Assembly: GCA_025677815.1 (NCBI GenBank) | Contig: JAIXMP010000012.1 | Coordinates: 434,001 to 498,000, forward strand | DNA: 64,000 bases | Direction of reading: 5' to 3' | Source: Phascolomyces articulosus | Lineage: Eukaryota > Mucoromycota > Mucoromycetes > Mucorales > Lichtheimiaceae | In this document: positions 12,021 through 23,423 of the stretch, in pieces | How the letters are laid out: every line of letters starts with the position of its first letter | How positions within the stretch are numbered: position 1 is the first letter of the stretch | The notes under the pieces: model-generated | Told to the model about the DNA's origin: nothing | What the model saw: the letters and a program-made list of their open reading frames with translations, nothing else | The model's database searches: none | Made by a program: the position numbers and the translations under genes

Positions 12021-12059
12021 GTAGATCCATGTATGTGTTGGTACATTCCACTATATTAT

Positions 12060-12560
12060 ACAAAATACAAAAACAAACAATCAAAAAATATAAAAGAACA
12101 AGGTAAATAGGCTCAATTTTTCTGTAATAATGAATGTGTTATATAGTCGTATGAAAGATTTTGCTAACTTACATATCATTTATATAAATAGGAACTTTGA
12201 TTTCCCTCTGAGTCTTTTATATATACACAAAAACACACAATCAAAAAGTACAAGAACAAGGTAAGTATATATAAGATTAACATTTTTCGAGTAGCAGACG
12301 ATGGATCAGTCTATTAACCGGTATTCATTTATATTATAATTAATAGGAACTTTGTTTCCCTCTGAGTCTTATACATACAAATACAAAATAACAAACAATC
12401 AAAAAAATAGATCAAGGTAAGATTAACTTTCCCATTAATATAATATGAAACAGTTGTATAAAAAAAATGATATATCTCATTTGTATTTCATTATAAATAT
12501 AATAGAAACACCACGTTTCCTCTGAATCATATTATTACAAAATACATAGATTGTTTGGTG
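12060..12560 (+). repeat. Tandem exon-intron repeats (about 150-base period)
   Basis: Islands at 12192-12260 and 12347-12416, and the start of the last at 12506, each begin like GAACTTTG.TTTCCCTCTGAGTC. The first two end CAATCAAAAA..CAAG before a GTAAG donor; the island ending at 12102 has the same tail. The introns between them (12103-12191, 12261-12346, 12417-12505) are 86-89 bases and AT-rich, one with GCTAACTT. The diverged copy shows only one such unit (near 59350-59380), so the exon was duplicated in the A/B lineage. Confidence 0.65.
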
Positions 12561-13024
12561 TTATGCTCTTATTTATTTACGTACCTAATTAAGTAATAAA
12601 ACAACTTTTCTTTCCTTCCTCGCAATATTTAAATATGTTTCTTTTTCTATTTGTTGTTATATTGTTGACACTATTCTAAATAATATAAATTGTTATACAA
12701 TTTGCGCAAGCCTTTATGAACTATACAAATACAATAAATAGTCAAAAATATTATTGTGCTAGCTACATCATATAGCAGTGTATCTTGCATCAAGAAATCT
12801 CAAACAAGAGATCTTAATTATTTACATTAAAAATATAAAGTGTAATTATAATATACATGGCACTCATGATGAAAAGGGATATATAGGATTATCGGATAAC
12901 GACAACGTGCTTTAAAGATGTGGATTATTAATTCATCTCCAATACAAGAAATACAAATAAAGTCAGCGGATCTCCCTGATGCTACTATTTTTTTTCTTGC
13001 CTTTTCTATTTCTAAAACTTTACA

Positions 13025-16000
13025 ATGACCGAGATCAATGAACGTGATCATCTTGATCAGTTACTTTCCAATGCAGCGATCCTTGTAGCTGCTGAAAAAG
13101 ACAATTCCGAGGAATCAATAGGTTTTGTTTTTTTTTAAAATAAAAATCTTTTTTCCCTAAAATTCATTAAAATCATTATTTTTCTGACATTATGTTTTCT
13201 TATATATAAAAAAAAACACGCGGGCTTAACGACGCATAAAATAGCTAAGAAAAGCCTTGAAGAACAACTTGCACAACGATTACATCGATTGTCTGTATCA
13301 AATGAACAGCAAGAACAAGATAATTACAATGGCGAGTTTATAGAAAAAGGAAATGAAAAACAAGCTTTTGTTCAGAAATGTCTAGATCTACTTGTTGCGA
13401 TCCAAGGATCACTTTTGTCTGTTATTGAAAACGAACAAGGTTAGACTTTGGATGTAGATACATAAAATGATATTCGCAGTTTTTTCTTTTACTAAAATAA
13501 TAGTATATACGTATCGAAAACAAAAAAAAAAGAACACACGGAGCGTGAATATATCGGTGTAAGAGACTTACGGCTTGTTCATACACTGTTGCAAGTCATT
13601 ATATCATGGGGAATATATCCATACTTTTTACCTGGAGTGGGTGTCCCTTTATCCAAAAGAATCAAGTCGGGTTACACGAATCATGGTAATAAAAAAATGA
13701 GTTCGTTGGACAACGTATATCTAGTTAAAGAGACTGACATAATATATCTCTTAAAAAAAAGAGTTATTATCACAACAAGACCAATCAAGTTCACCATCAC
13801 CTGCTGCATGCACGAAAGAAGGCATCATACAATTATTCAACACTACAAGTGCATTAGTGGATCTAATATCAAAAACACATAAAGTATCTCAAAGCAAAAA
13901 TTACACAACTGTTGGATCAATTCTTTTGGCACGTCATTTACCTGATTTATTTGCTGGGCTGTTACAATTGGCGTATGCCCCTGTACCAAAATCGACAATG
14001 ACTACGCCAAACAAGGCAACAGTGATGCCAACGGATCCATCCATGTTTTTAGCAGCGGCAGCAAAATCAACACAAACACAAAATCATGGATTGGCTCGTG
14101 CTGAACGTGATAAATGTGCTCGTATGTTTGCCTGGCTTTTTGAGAGGTATGGAATATATATCTTTATTTTTTAAGAAGATAAGTGAGTATGTATAAATGG
14201 ACTATTGGTTAATGTCACTCAGTTTTTGGTATTAAAACAGAGCAGATGTACATCGATGTATGGAATCCTTGATGCTGCTACTGGGTACCTCTCCATTACA
14301 TCCAGTTCCTGCTTGGTTACGAAATATTTGTGGTCGATTTCTTTCAAAAATTCTCTTGCGGTCCAATGGAGTGACAGCCATTATCGAATTTACAGTTGGA
14401 GACGTAGAAAATGGTAATAGAGAGACTGCTTTTGTAAGATTGTAAAATTCTAATGATTCATTTTTTTTAAATGATAGTATCTTTGGGTCAACTCGAAAAA
14501 GTGTCTAAACTTATTCTTGCCGTACCACAGCAAATGCCATCAGTTGAGGTGAGTTTAAATATATAATACTTATTGAAATCATAGAATTTTGGATATATTT
14601 TGTATATATTAAAACCACAATGGGTAATGTAGAGTTATTATACCGTGATTGGCCCTCAATTGCTTGCATTACTAAAAGATAATATCAGTGGTCCAAAAGC
14701 ACGCGTATCAACACGACAAGTAGTCACTTTTATTATTGGACGAATGATTACGACCCATACCGACTTGACCAAAAGTCTCATTGTCGAGAAAATTATTGGA
14801 CCTCTTGTGGATAGTTGGGATCAAGTCAGGGAAAATATGGAAGAGGATAGCATTGATGTGATTTCTGAAGATGGTATTGAACAATTACTAAACATACTTC
14901 ATCAAATGATGGTTGGAGGTGAACCTTCGCCCGTGGTGATCCAAGCATTTTTGGGTCATGCTGTGAATCCGTTGTATCACTTGTATGATTTCACTGTCAA
15001 ATCTAAATCTGGTCTGCGTGAAACAGTATTGGATATCCTTGTCACTTATTTCCGTATCATGTCTCCAAGTGAAATATTACGTGATTTGAAAGCAATTATC
15101 TTATCCAAACGTGATTTGGCTGGCGCTCGGCAATCTTATTTTGCAGCAGGTCCCTCAGGAGGTGTGGTACTTCGTATGAGCAAGCACATGCGACCCTTAG
15201 CGGGTAACCAACTTCCGATTGAGCCAGAAGTAATGATTGAATTTATTCAAAAAACCAATAGTCCTGATATTTGTGGTGATTTCTTTTTGTTCTTATTGAA
15301 TGAATACACGAGTTTACAGACATTATCCGCCGATCCAAGATTGTAAGTATAAACAGGTTTTTTTTGTTATATATATATATAACTAATATCCATGGATTGG
15401 TGGCTTATGGCTTATTTTGATAGAATGTTATTGATGTTACAATTGATCATGGGTATGCAAGATAAACTTGGAACTGAAATCCTTTCAAAACCAGAGCAAA
15501 TTCTTGCTTTTGCGAATAATGTAGTGACTGGATTTGTGGATCGTCTGGAAGAAGCCAAAAACACTCAAAATAAAAAGAAGTCATCTGGTTCTAGTACCAC
15601 GGTGGATATCATGAATATTGTGTCAGAAGAAGATCGGGAAGCAATGGATAATATGCCTACAGAAGATGATATTGAAAATGATTTAGAGTCGTTAATCATG
15701 GCTATCAATTTATTGCGAGCAGTGATGCATGGTAATAACGCAGTGAAGGGCCTCTTCTTACTATATTTTATGCTCATTATCCCTCTCTTATTCCTATCCA
15801 AATATCAAATAGAAAATGAAGAACTATCGCCACGCGCAAGCCAATCACTAGAAAGTTCTGTTGCACCTTTAAAACAACTCGAATCCTATCGAATTCAAGA
15901 ACTTCATGAACCTGTACATGAATTGATGCTGGCCATTACTTCTTATCTTTCTGCTCAAAAATTATCAGGTAAAAGCAAGAAAAACAAAGAAGGAAAGGAG

Positions 16001-16961
16001 GAAGGATCAGAACAAAAATTTTTAGAGGCAATGCGCGCATTACAAGATGATCTTTTGCCCGTCCGTGCCCATGGTATTGGTATATTACGAGACCTTGTCC
16101 TTGCCAAAGATCCATTGGTATCCTCTGGACAAGCATTGGATAATGTCCTTGATATTTTTGTTCGTTTGGTACAAGATGAAGATAGTTATATTTATTTGAA
16201 TGCGATCAAAGGCTTATCTGCTCTTACGGATATTCATGGGAACGAAATCATCAAAAAACTCGGTGAAATTTATGCTGACGAAAAAGAAAGTTTGGATAAT
16301 CGATTACGTGTGGGCGAGGCGCTTTTACAGACAGTACAGCGTTCTGGAGATGCATTGAGTTTATATGGTATGTTTAAGGACAAGTTGAGGCAGAGGGAAA
16401 GATAGGGGTGATGAAAGCATTTTATGGAAGAAATTAACAAGTAAAACTAAAATTGGGTTATAAAAAATAATAATCAGTGGGTGCTTTGGTGAAGCCACTT
16501 GAAAAAGTGCTATCTCGACGACAGGTGGATAAGCATTTACGTGTGTCCGCGTTGTCCATCTTGAGTACTGCATGTCAAACGTGTCCTATGGCTCTGAAAG
16601 GGTTTATGCAACCATTGACAAACTGGGTCCTTAATATTCTGGAATTCGAAAAAGAACCTGAAATACGAAGAGGTAATAATATGTATGCTTTTCACCCTAA
16701 CATGTTTATAATGCATTCCTAAAATAAAAATCACTGATCTCTTTACCTATTTTTTTAGCTGCCACGGTATTAATTTTATCCTTATTCCGTGGCCTTGCAA
16801 CTGACACTTTATATCAATTCCCAGCTGAAGAACTTCGTCGTACATATAGAACCCTTCGATATATTGAAGATACGGATCCAGATGAATTAACACGAAACCA
16901 TGCTCGTACTGCATTAAGTGATTTAGATGTTATTATGAGACGGGAGCTTTTTAACCAATAA
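13025..16961 (+). CDS. RTP1: RNA polymerase II assembly/nuclear import factor Rtp1 (TANGO6/TMCO7 family)
   Basis: Eleven exons join in frame to about 1,014 residues: 13025-13121, 13245-13439, 13533-13685, 13762-14146, 14241-14413, 14478-14548, 14633-15342, 15424-15731, 15813-16367, 16478-16672 and 16759-16961. Seen: helical HEAT-like sequence throughout; ARHLPDLFAGLLQL near the first third; the RTP1 C-terminal domain 1 hallmark PVRAHGIGILRDLV at about residue 780; the second C-terminal domain with YRTLRYIEDTDPDE close to the end. Yeast Rtp1 is about 980 residues, so the length fits. In the family it links RNA polymerase II subunits to nuclear import. The intron 15732-15812 is 81 bases with no stop, so its retention would insert 27 hydrophobic residues. 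The gene is tail-to-tail with bS6m, 318 bases apart. Confidence 0.9.
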
Positions 16962-17279
16962 AGGCGTATCTTCTCCCTATCTCCCTTTCATATTGTACAC
17001 TTTTATATCCTCCATCCATCCACCCCTTTCGGTCCTTCACCATTCAAAGAAAGAGAAAAAAAAACTTGATGTATAAAAAATATCGACAAGAATTGAGTAA
17101 ATAGAGTCTAATAAAAACAAGTTGTATTATTTACAAGAAGTAACTTTTTTTTGGGCTGTTAAACGTATGTTGTATGTCTGTGTGTGTGTGTATGGAGTTG
17201 TATATGAACTTTTGTTGGGAGAGTAAAAAAAGTTGTAAGTGTAGTATGAATGTATGAGGAGGTATTGTTTTTGTCCAAA

Positions 17280-17777
17280 TTATTTGCTCTTGTCAGGACG
17301 AGCAATAACAGTATCAAGTTTATCTCCCAACTTGACAAATGTATGTCGAAGAACGCGTGAATCAACCAATAACTTTTTACCCAAATCTTGAACAATCAAT
17401 GGGTTTGCGTCAAAATGCATGATCCAGTACCTTAAAAAAAAGGATCATTAATTTTCTCTATTGTTTTACAATGAGAAGTCCCAGAGTTATATATATACAG
17501 ATAACTTACTGTCCCTCTGTAAAATATTCTTGATGTCTTTTGATACGATGAGGAAGAGGCTTGTCACCCCAATTATCAAATCCTCGAACAACGCCACCGC
17601 GGTTCAAGACTTGAGTAGCAGAAGTCCTAATAAGATCCTTCAAGTTGCTCTATATAATAATAATATATAATGGGTTATTCAATGTCTCTCCCTTCTGGAT
17701 AATAAAAAAATATCCGCTGCCTCAAGTACCTCTGCGAGTGTTGATCGTGCAATGCATACGAGCTCGTAGAATGGCAT
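17280..17777 (-). CDS. MRP17: Mitochondrial small ribosomal subunit protein bS6m
   Basis: Three exons on the minus strand (17777-17730, 17649-17510, 17430-17280) give 112 residues. Seen: the MPFYELVCIAR start typical of bacterial-type S6, then RGFDNWGDKPLPHRIKRHQEYFTEGQ, then YWIMHFDANPLIVQDLGKKL and a short Lys-ending tail. This is the S6 fold order, in the mitochondrial (yeast Mrp17) form. It binds 15S/12S rRNA in the mitoribosome with bS18m. The length is close to the family's; there is no separate cleavable presequence, as in other Mrp17 proteins. The gene converges on RTP1. Confidence 0.93.
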
Positions 17778-20357
17778 TTTATGATAATAAAAAAAAAATA
17801 AAGGATAGAAAACCTCTTGTAAAAGCGGCTGAGTATGGAAAAATAAACAAAGGTCTCATAACCAGGCCTGATCGTTATGATAAATCCAAAAATGCCGACG
17901 CTGTCAAAAAATTCATATTTGGTAAAACAACTAATGTGTTGTTTTTAAATCATGGATTGATCATTTTATTCCTTTCTGCTGAAAAATAATACTAATCATG
18001 GCACACATCATATTTTTTTAAATAAATTATTATAGGAAGGAACAGAGGAGTAAGTCAAAAAATGGCATTGGAGAACGGATTCTTATATTATACAGAAACT
18101 TTCAAAAAGACATGTTCAACCTTTAAACGTTTTTTCTCTGCTTCCTCTTTCTAGTTCGCAAAAGATAATATAGTAAAGGATAAAATGTTTTCAATAAATC
18201 TTTATACAATGTCTTCTATGACATCTATTATCTTGATCCAATCACTAAAAGCGTCATTTTTCTTCAAATAACATGTGATTATCTACCTCTTTGTCAGATG
18301 TTTCTTTTTCTGCCTTGTCTTTTTACTTTCTATATCCATTCTTGGCTTTTATCTCATCACCATCATTAGCAATAAACATATTTTGGGTATTAAAAAATGT
18401 ACAAATATTCCCAACGAAAAAAGTCTGTTCGGATCGATATCCTCCCCAAATAACAATCATTTTTATGTAGGTACGTTTAATACATATTTTATATAAATAC
18501 TACTAGTCATTGATAGTTCATGGTTGTATTTTTTTTTCACGTCCCATATGTGTCCTTCGTCTCGAATAGTAGATGAAACTAAACGTTAATATTAGAAGAA
18601 ATATTGAAAGAATGAAATATGCCTCGACATCCCTGACCATACACAAATTGGGATTTTAATAACGTATGCATAGTGAAATGAAAGAGCAGACAAACGAATA
18701 CTTTTCATTCTCCTTAAGAAGCCCAAAGTAAACATCAGTAGCTTGTTTTGAACGGGGCCTATAGTAAGAAATAGTCAGAAGCATTTTTTTTTTATAAAAG
18801 TTGAATGCTTGGGTGATTCCTGTGGGTTGAGAAAAGTAGCAATACAATCATTCCGGGTATTATAGCAATCCACTATCGTCAAAGCTCACAATAATAACAG
18901 CAATATGCTCACTCCCAAGATTTAAATCCAATCATTAATAACAAAAAAGCCAAAATTGTGGGAGTGTATAAAAACAGACTTACTGCCAGGATATTTTTAG
19001 CATTAAATCCTCATGAATTTTGGTTTTTAAATACAACAAGAGAAATCGCTGTGCTCAAAGGCAAATACTCATAGAGAATACTCCAATATGCATTTCAATG
19101 GAACAAGGGTTGCAAGAATTAGTATTATGAATTTGAAAAAAAAGATTTCCACCTTTTTTACTTTTAAGATTCCCTGGAATATATTATTTTATTGTAAATC
19201 CATATCATCAAAATAGACCGAGCAATTCATTATATGGATCAGGTATACCATAGACAGAGTATTGCTTCTAAACTGATACTGAGAGATATCATTATCGGTA
19301 CGTATCACGAAATTCCAAATTCGAAATGCAAGATGTTGGTACACTCGAAAATGAAAAAAGTTCTGCTCACATCTTGCCATAATTAATTCGAAGGTGCATT
19401 AAATAAACCACTGTGCTCGCGGTATGAAATAAAAATGACATACCAACAGTTTTCATGGACATGTAAACGGAAATATTGTTGTGGAGTGATGTAGACCACA
19501 GGAATTATAATAAGGGAACCTTTCCATACAATGTATATGATATGTAATGTGCATATGTATTTAAAAACCGAAAAAGATGAGGCAGGAATGAATAAATAGG
19601 TAATTGCGAAGTATGATGTATAGATGATGGCCCACAAACAGCAAACGTAGAATTACCTCAACAAATTAACCCGATAAAGCAATCAAACAACGAAACGACA
19701 ATTCTATTTCAAATGCCTAAAACAAAACAATGAGGAAGATTACCTTTGATTTTGCATCATGTTTTTAACACAGTGATGCCCATAACGTTAATGACGTTCA
19801 AATGAAGGGAAAAGAAGACAAGGGAATTAGCATAGAAAACAACACATTCTCGTTCATTCATGGCTTACTGTTATAAAAAAAAACTGAAGTTTTTATAACA
19901 GAATAACATACTTTTCTTTCAATTCAAGAAAATTGATTCAATTCACCGTCAAATTGACAATTCTTGTAAAAACCATCAATCGCGAGAAATCATATTTAGC
20001 CCAATCCATTTCCTAAACAACTACAATGTCGTGATGGAAAATTCCACAACTACGTATGCATGTTGTAAATTGCAGTTCCCTAAGGGAAAGGATTATATAA
20101 TGAATAAATTCAGAAGAAGCATATGGAAAATGTTCAAATCATATCATACCATTTTTTTTCAAACCCATGTTTTAGTAGCGATACGTATACAATCAAAATC
20201 ATTAGTTTCATCAAAAATACGAACAATCAACCGTAATAAAACCACCTGTTTTGATAAATGATTAATATAAAAAAAAGCAATCTTTTCTCCAGGCATACTA
20301 TTGAGCTGCTGCCAATGTTTTTATGTATATGTATTTCATTTAATAATATTAGAAGCA
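17778..20357. other. Long stretch without a supported gene
   Basis: Several minus-strand frames (18656-18847, 19189-19380, 19383-19637) have non-random-looking pieces such as VVYITPQQYFRLHVHENCW, but I could not join them into a gene. They may be exons of a decayed gene reading from the frame at 20750. A plus-strand frame at 17645-17989 overlaps the bS6m promoter and is not convincing. Confidence 0.35.
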
Positions 20358-20750
20358 CTAATCATTAACACGACCAAACAATCGTATACGACACTCACAG
20401 CAAGGAAAAGAGCACATTTTTTTAGCATGCAAATAATATTTAGTTATCTTAATCACTATTTTTTTTAAAAAAGAATAAAAGCATTTTTTATAAAATTTAT
20501 TATTTATCATTGTCTTGAATTGATGTATATCATACCCACCAAGATTCTCGTACCAGAATGTTATATTTTCCTTTAAAAGTATATAATTCTCAGATGTGGA
20601 AAAATATACTTTATGTAATCCTATGATCTTAGCCGTTGCGCGACGATACGCATTTTGTACAACGACACATGAACAACATATATTTACAATGATGATTACA
20701 ATGATTCTTCCTTTCTTTTTTCTGTCTCTTTTTTCTGTCATTCCCTCCAA
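20358..20750 (-). CDS. Hypothetical protein, N-terminal membrane anchor
   Basis: A 130-codon ATG frame. Seen: a basic N-terminus (EKRDRKKKGR) directly followed by a hydrophobic stretch IIVIIIVNICCSCVVV, as in a type II membrane anchor, then a soluble part with ENYILLKENITFWYENLGG. A possible 5' splice site (GTGGGTATG) follows that last motif near 20541, so the real gene may splice to fragments further left and the rest of this frame may be intronic. No family was recognised. Confidence 0.25.
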   Translation of the reverse strand: MEGMTEKRDRKKKGRIIVIIIVNICCSCVVVQNAYRRATAKIIGLHKVYFSTSENYILLKENITFWYENLGGYDIHQFKTMINNKFYKKCFYSFLKKIVIKITKYYLHAKKMCSFPCCECRIRLFGRVND

Positions 20751-20768
20751 CGGAATATATTATATATC

Positions 20769-22185
20769 ATGTATAGTGGGGGTTATAGTGCTTCCATTCC
20801 CTGGTATTTAGTAGAAAAAGAATTCAATCAATATATGTTGATGAATCAACAGTTGGATCCCTTTCAACATCTTTTCCCAAATATTCTTGAGCGTATTCTT
20901 TCATATTTGGATACAATTGATATTCTTCGGTGTATGTTTTTATCTCACGAATGAAATCGACGTATTCTTCCTTTATCACCCAAAGCATGGGAATACCGAC
21001 CTTTGCTTCCATCCAAGCCGTTAAACCATAGCACGATCTTCCATCCCCTTTCGTGAACATGTTCGAATAATTCGCATCTCTGATTGGAAAGGTATGGATA
21101 CTACTATGGACTTCTTTATATATTTGAGGAAAAAAAATATAATTTTGACGATTTATTCGAGTTACTTGGAAGAAATCAACAAGCACTCGAATTTTTACAT
21201 TTTGCCAAAAGTCAGCTTGACGAACCTACCAACCAATTAGACAGGTCCAATCTTTGCCATCTTATTTGCCGTCATTATATTACATCTTATTGACTTTGTC
21301 AGATTAATAACATCGATTTTGCCCCTTTTGCTTCTTGTTGTATTGCATTGGAAAGACTCGAATTCAACTTGTCTATTATCGAACTTTTGACTGATCATGC
21401 TTCCCAATGCAACTGTTTTGCTTTCGTCGTTGAAAACACTTGTCTTTCAAATGCCTGATATGCGAGTTCAATTCAATTCAACCTTCAGATTAATCAGGGA
21501 GTGGTCAATATTTTGTTAGCACTGGGTGATCCAGTGACAAGAAAAAACTGTCGACTCGAAACATTGGTATTTGGACGCATCCCAGAAACGTAATCCATGA
21601 CAGCAGAACTCAGAGGATATTCTCTAACAACTGATATACTTCATACCACCTCAAAGATTACTTCGTTATAAAGTGTGCATTTACATCATGACGATTAACA
21701 AGATGGGTAGGAGCGGAAACAGCAGTATAGTACAAAGTAGCAGTTACACCAACGCCTGTCTTCATGGTCTATTTTTTATCAGTACGAGCAATGTTTTTTC
21801 CATGTACAATGACGGATTAATTTCCTCTTTGAGTTCAGGTAGCAGCACCTATGTGGACGTAGATCCATCTGAAAGAGTCATGTCTTTTCATTCAAAGCGT
21901 TGTTGATCATTTGGAATGCTTATGTCTATTAAATCGAAGAAAGATGAACCTTGCATTTACCAAATGCTGGGATATATGATTACGCTGGAAGACTTGCATA
22001 TTGATTCAGATGCTGTATCAACTATTACGTCTCATAACTTCGACCTTCTTCTGGTTCGTGTGCGGATAGTCAAGATACACAAAAGGCTATTTATACCCAG
22101 CAAAAACAAAAATACAGTATTTAAAAAATCGGTGATCCATTGTGATCCAAAACGTGAATTCAATACTATGACCAGGAATGGATGA
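20769..22185 (+). pseudogene. Decayed F-box/LRR-type protein gene
   Basis: After an ATG come DPFQHLFPNILERILSYLD and ILRCMFLSHEWNRRILP, which is the F-box pattern (hydrophobic-P-x-E/L-x-I-hydrophobic-x-hydrophobic-L then a C/W-rich end). The frame is then broken by stops and shifts, but leucine-rich pieces continue in all three plus frames: CCIALERLEFNLSIIELL near 21330, LETLVFGRIPET near 21560, and two longer frames at 21673-21906 and 21916-22185. F-box proteins act as substrate adaptors of SCF ubiquitin ligases. This copy cannot make one. Confidence 0.55.
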
Positions 22186-22921
22186 GTCAATATTTACAAA
22201 GAAGAAAAGGATTTTCCGGATACAGAAACATGATAGCTTGAAATTTGTCAAGATGTAAAGAATGTATATATAGTAGCATAATAATAAAAATATTTATATG
22301 TAGCTAATATATATTATTCTCCACCACGCATTTTAATGCATGTGATATGAAAATTCGTTATAATAGTAGCTACTTCTGCCTTATTTTTTGTTCTTTGTAA
22401 GTTATTTCTTTACTACTAAAATATTACAATACTGGGATATCATACAACATTATATGGATAGATCATCATTCTGCTTTCATTGCTGTAAACGGTGTAAAAA
22501 AACGTAACGTAAAAAGAAAGTTTATAATATCGTTTAGTATACTAACAAACAAATAAACAAATAATAACGTTTGAAAACACATTGTTGAATGATGCTATTC
22601 TTTATTTTTAAATGCTAAAACAAAGCTGCACCTCGTCATGTCATGATACATAATTGGCTGTTCATATTTTCGCATTTTGGATAGTTCTAAAATAGATTCT
22701 CAGACAAAAGTAAACGTTCGAATGGTGCATAATAAATAGTCATGTGGCAATCAACATTTCTAATAATAGTTGCATTTAAACATGAACTAAACTGTTTTTA
22801 AGACCTTTTTCATATAACTTAACCATCGCCATATCTCAACAAGTTACTATTTTCTTTATTTTTGAAACACTTTTAATACCATTTATTTTATCGATGTTAG
22901 ACCGTGTACAGTTGATAAAAA
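22186..22921. other. Intergenic, nothing seen
   Basis: AT-rich spacer between the F-box relic and the small secreted ORF. There is no open frame of note and no repeat. Confidence 0.5.
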
Positions 22922-23184
22922 ATGCCTAGAACACGAAAAAAGTGGCGTTATTTGTTATTGTTGTCGATGTTTCGAGTGGTCATCAACGCTGAGCCTTCTT
23001 TCATGGACAAGTAAGTGTGCGTGTGTATATTTGTATTTTATTTATGTTATTTTTTTTTAAAAAAAATAACATGTCGAAACATGGTGAAAATAAATAGCTC
23101 CTCAAACATCTTGTTGTTGTTGATAGTGATCCCTTCTCTCTTGTGATGAAAGGAAGAAAGGCCAGACTCAGGAATTGGCAATAA
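22922..23184 (+). CDS. Possible small secreted peptide precursor (two exons)
   Basis: Exon 1 at 22922-23010 begins MPRTRKKWRYLLLLLS-like: a basic start, a hydrophobic core to about residue 22, then INAEPSF, a good signal peptidase site after the Ala. It ends exactly at a strong GTAAGT donor. With the acceptor at 23126 the second exon (23127-23184) gives a 48-residue precursor ending DPFSLVMKGRKARLRNWQ, which contains a GRKAR dibasic site of the kind used by Kex2-like proteases. A nearer acceptor at about 23099 would instead give a short hydrophobic tail. It lies just upstream of the Kre9-like secreted protein, on the same strand. Not recognised; it may be chance. Confidence 0.3.
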
Positions 23185-23423
23185 TAGAGGGAAAAATGAT
23201 CCTTATTCATAAATGAGCATTTTTGGTAAAAACTCAAAACTTTGTTTTAAAAAAGTGATATGCACGCAGTACAATGAGAACAATCACTTGCAGTATTTTT
23301 TTCTGCAACCTCAGACAGAAAAAAAACATATAAAAAGAGAGAAATTTACTACTCTTCTTTTTTTAAGCGACTCATTATTATTAAAATATTTCTTCTACTT
23401 CCACTCTTGGCTACATTAAAAAA

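Larger units (their letters stand above)
11693..12567. repeat. 0.87-kb subsegment with 18-base inverted ends
   Basis: It begins GAGCATAACACCAAGCAA at 11693 and ends with the inverse TTGTTTGGTGTTATGCTC at 12567, one mismatch in 18. In the diverged copy a related pair (AGCAAAACACCAAG at 59145 and CTTGGTGTTTTGC at 59986) bounds the equivalent part. These could be terminal repeats of a nested insertion or pairing ends of an RNA domain. Confidence 0.6.
8353..12663 (+). repeat. Large repeat element, copy A (first arm of inverted repeat)
   Basis: This 4.31-kb segment occurs again, inverted, at 27201-31514. Position x pairs with 39864-x from about 8567 to 12663 without any indel. The differences I found are one T/A-run length change (16 versus 19, near 8553) and one substitution (12394 versus 27470). 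Identity stops abruptly at both ends, although the inner flanks stay loosely alike for about 40 bases. On the plus strand the copy runs: membrane-protein ORF (8779), T-rich exon-like islands with canonical introns, internal inverted repeat, a unit with complementary ends, tandem 70-base exon-like repeats, and an AATAAA at 12595 close to the end. No transposase or reverse transcriptase motif was seen. A diverged third copy lies at 59141-63230. Confidence 0.93.

Noticed and set aside
12060..12560. Regularly spaced repeats that might suggest a CRISPR-like array.
   Set aside because: The units are bounded by splice donors and acceptors, spacers are intron-like and similar to each other, and the genome is eukaryotic.
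17645..17989. 114-codon plus-strand frame with a Lys-rich middle.
   Set aside because: It overlaps the first exon of bS6m in antisense and has no recognisable family.
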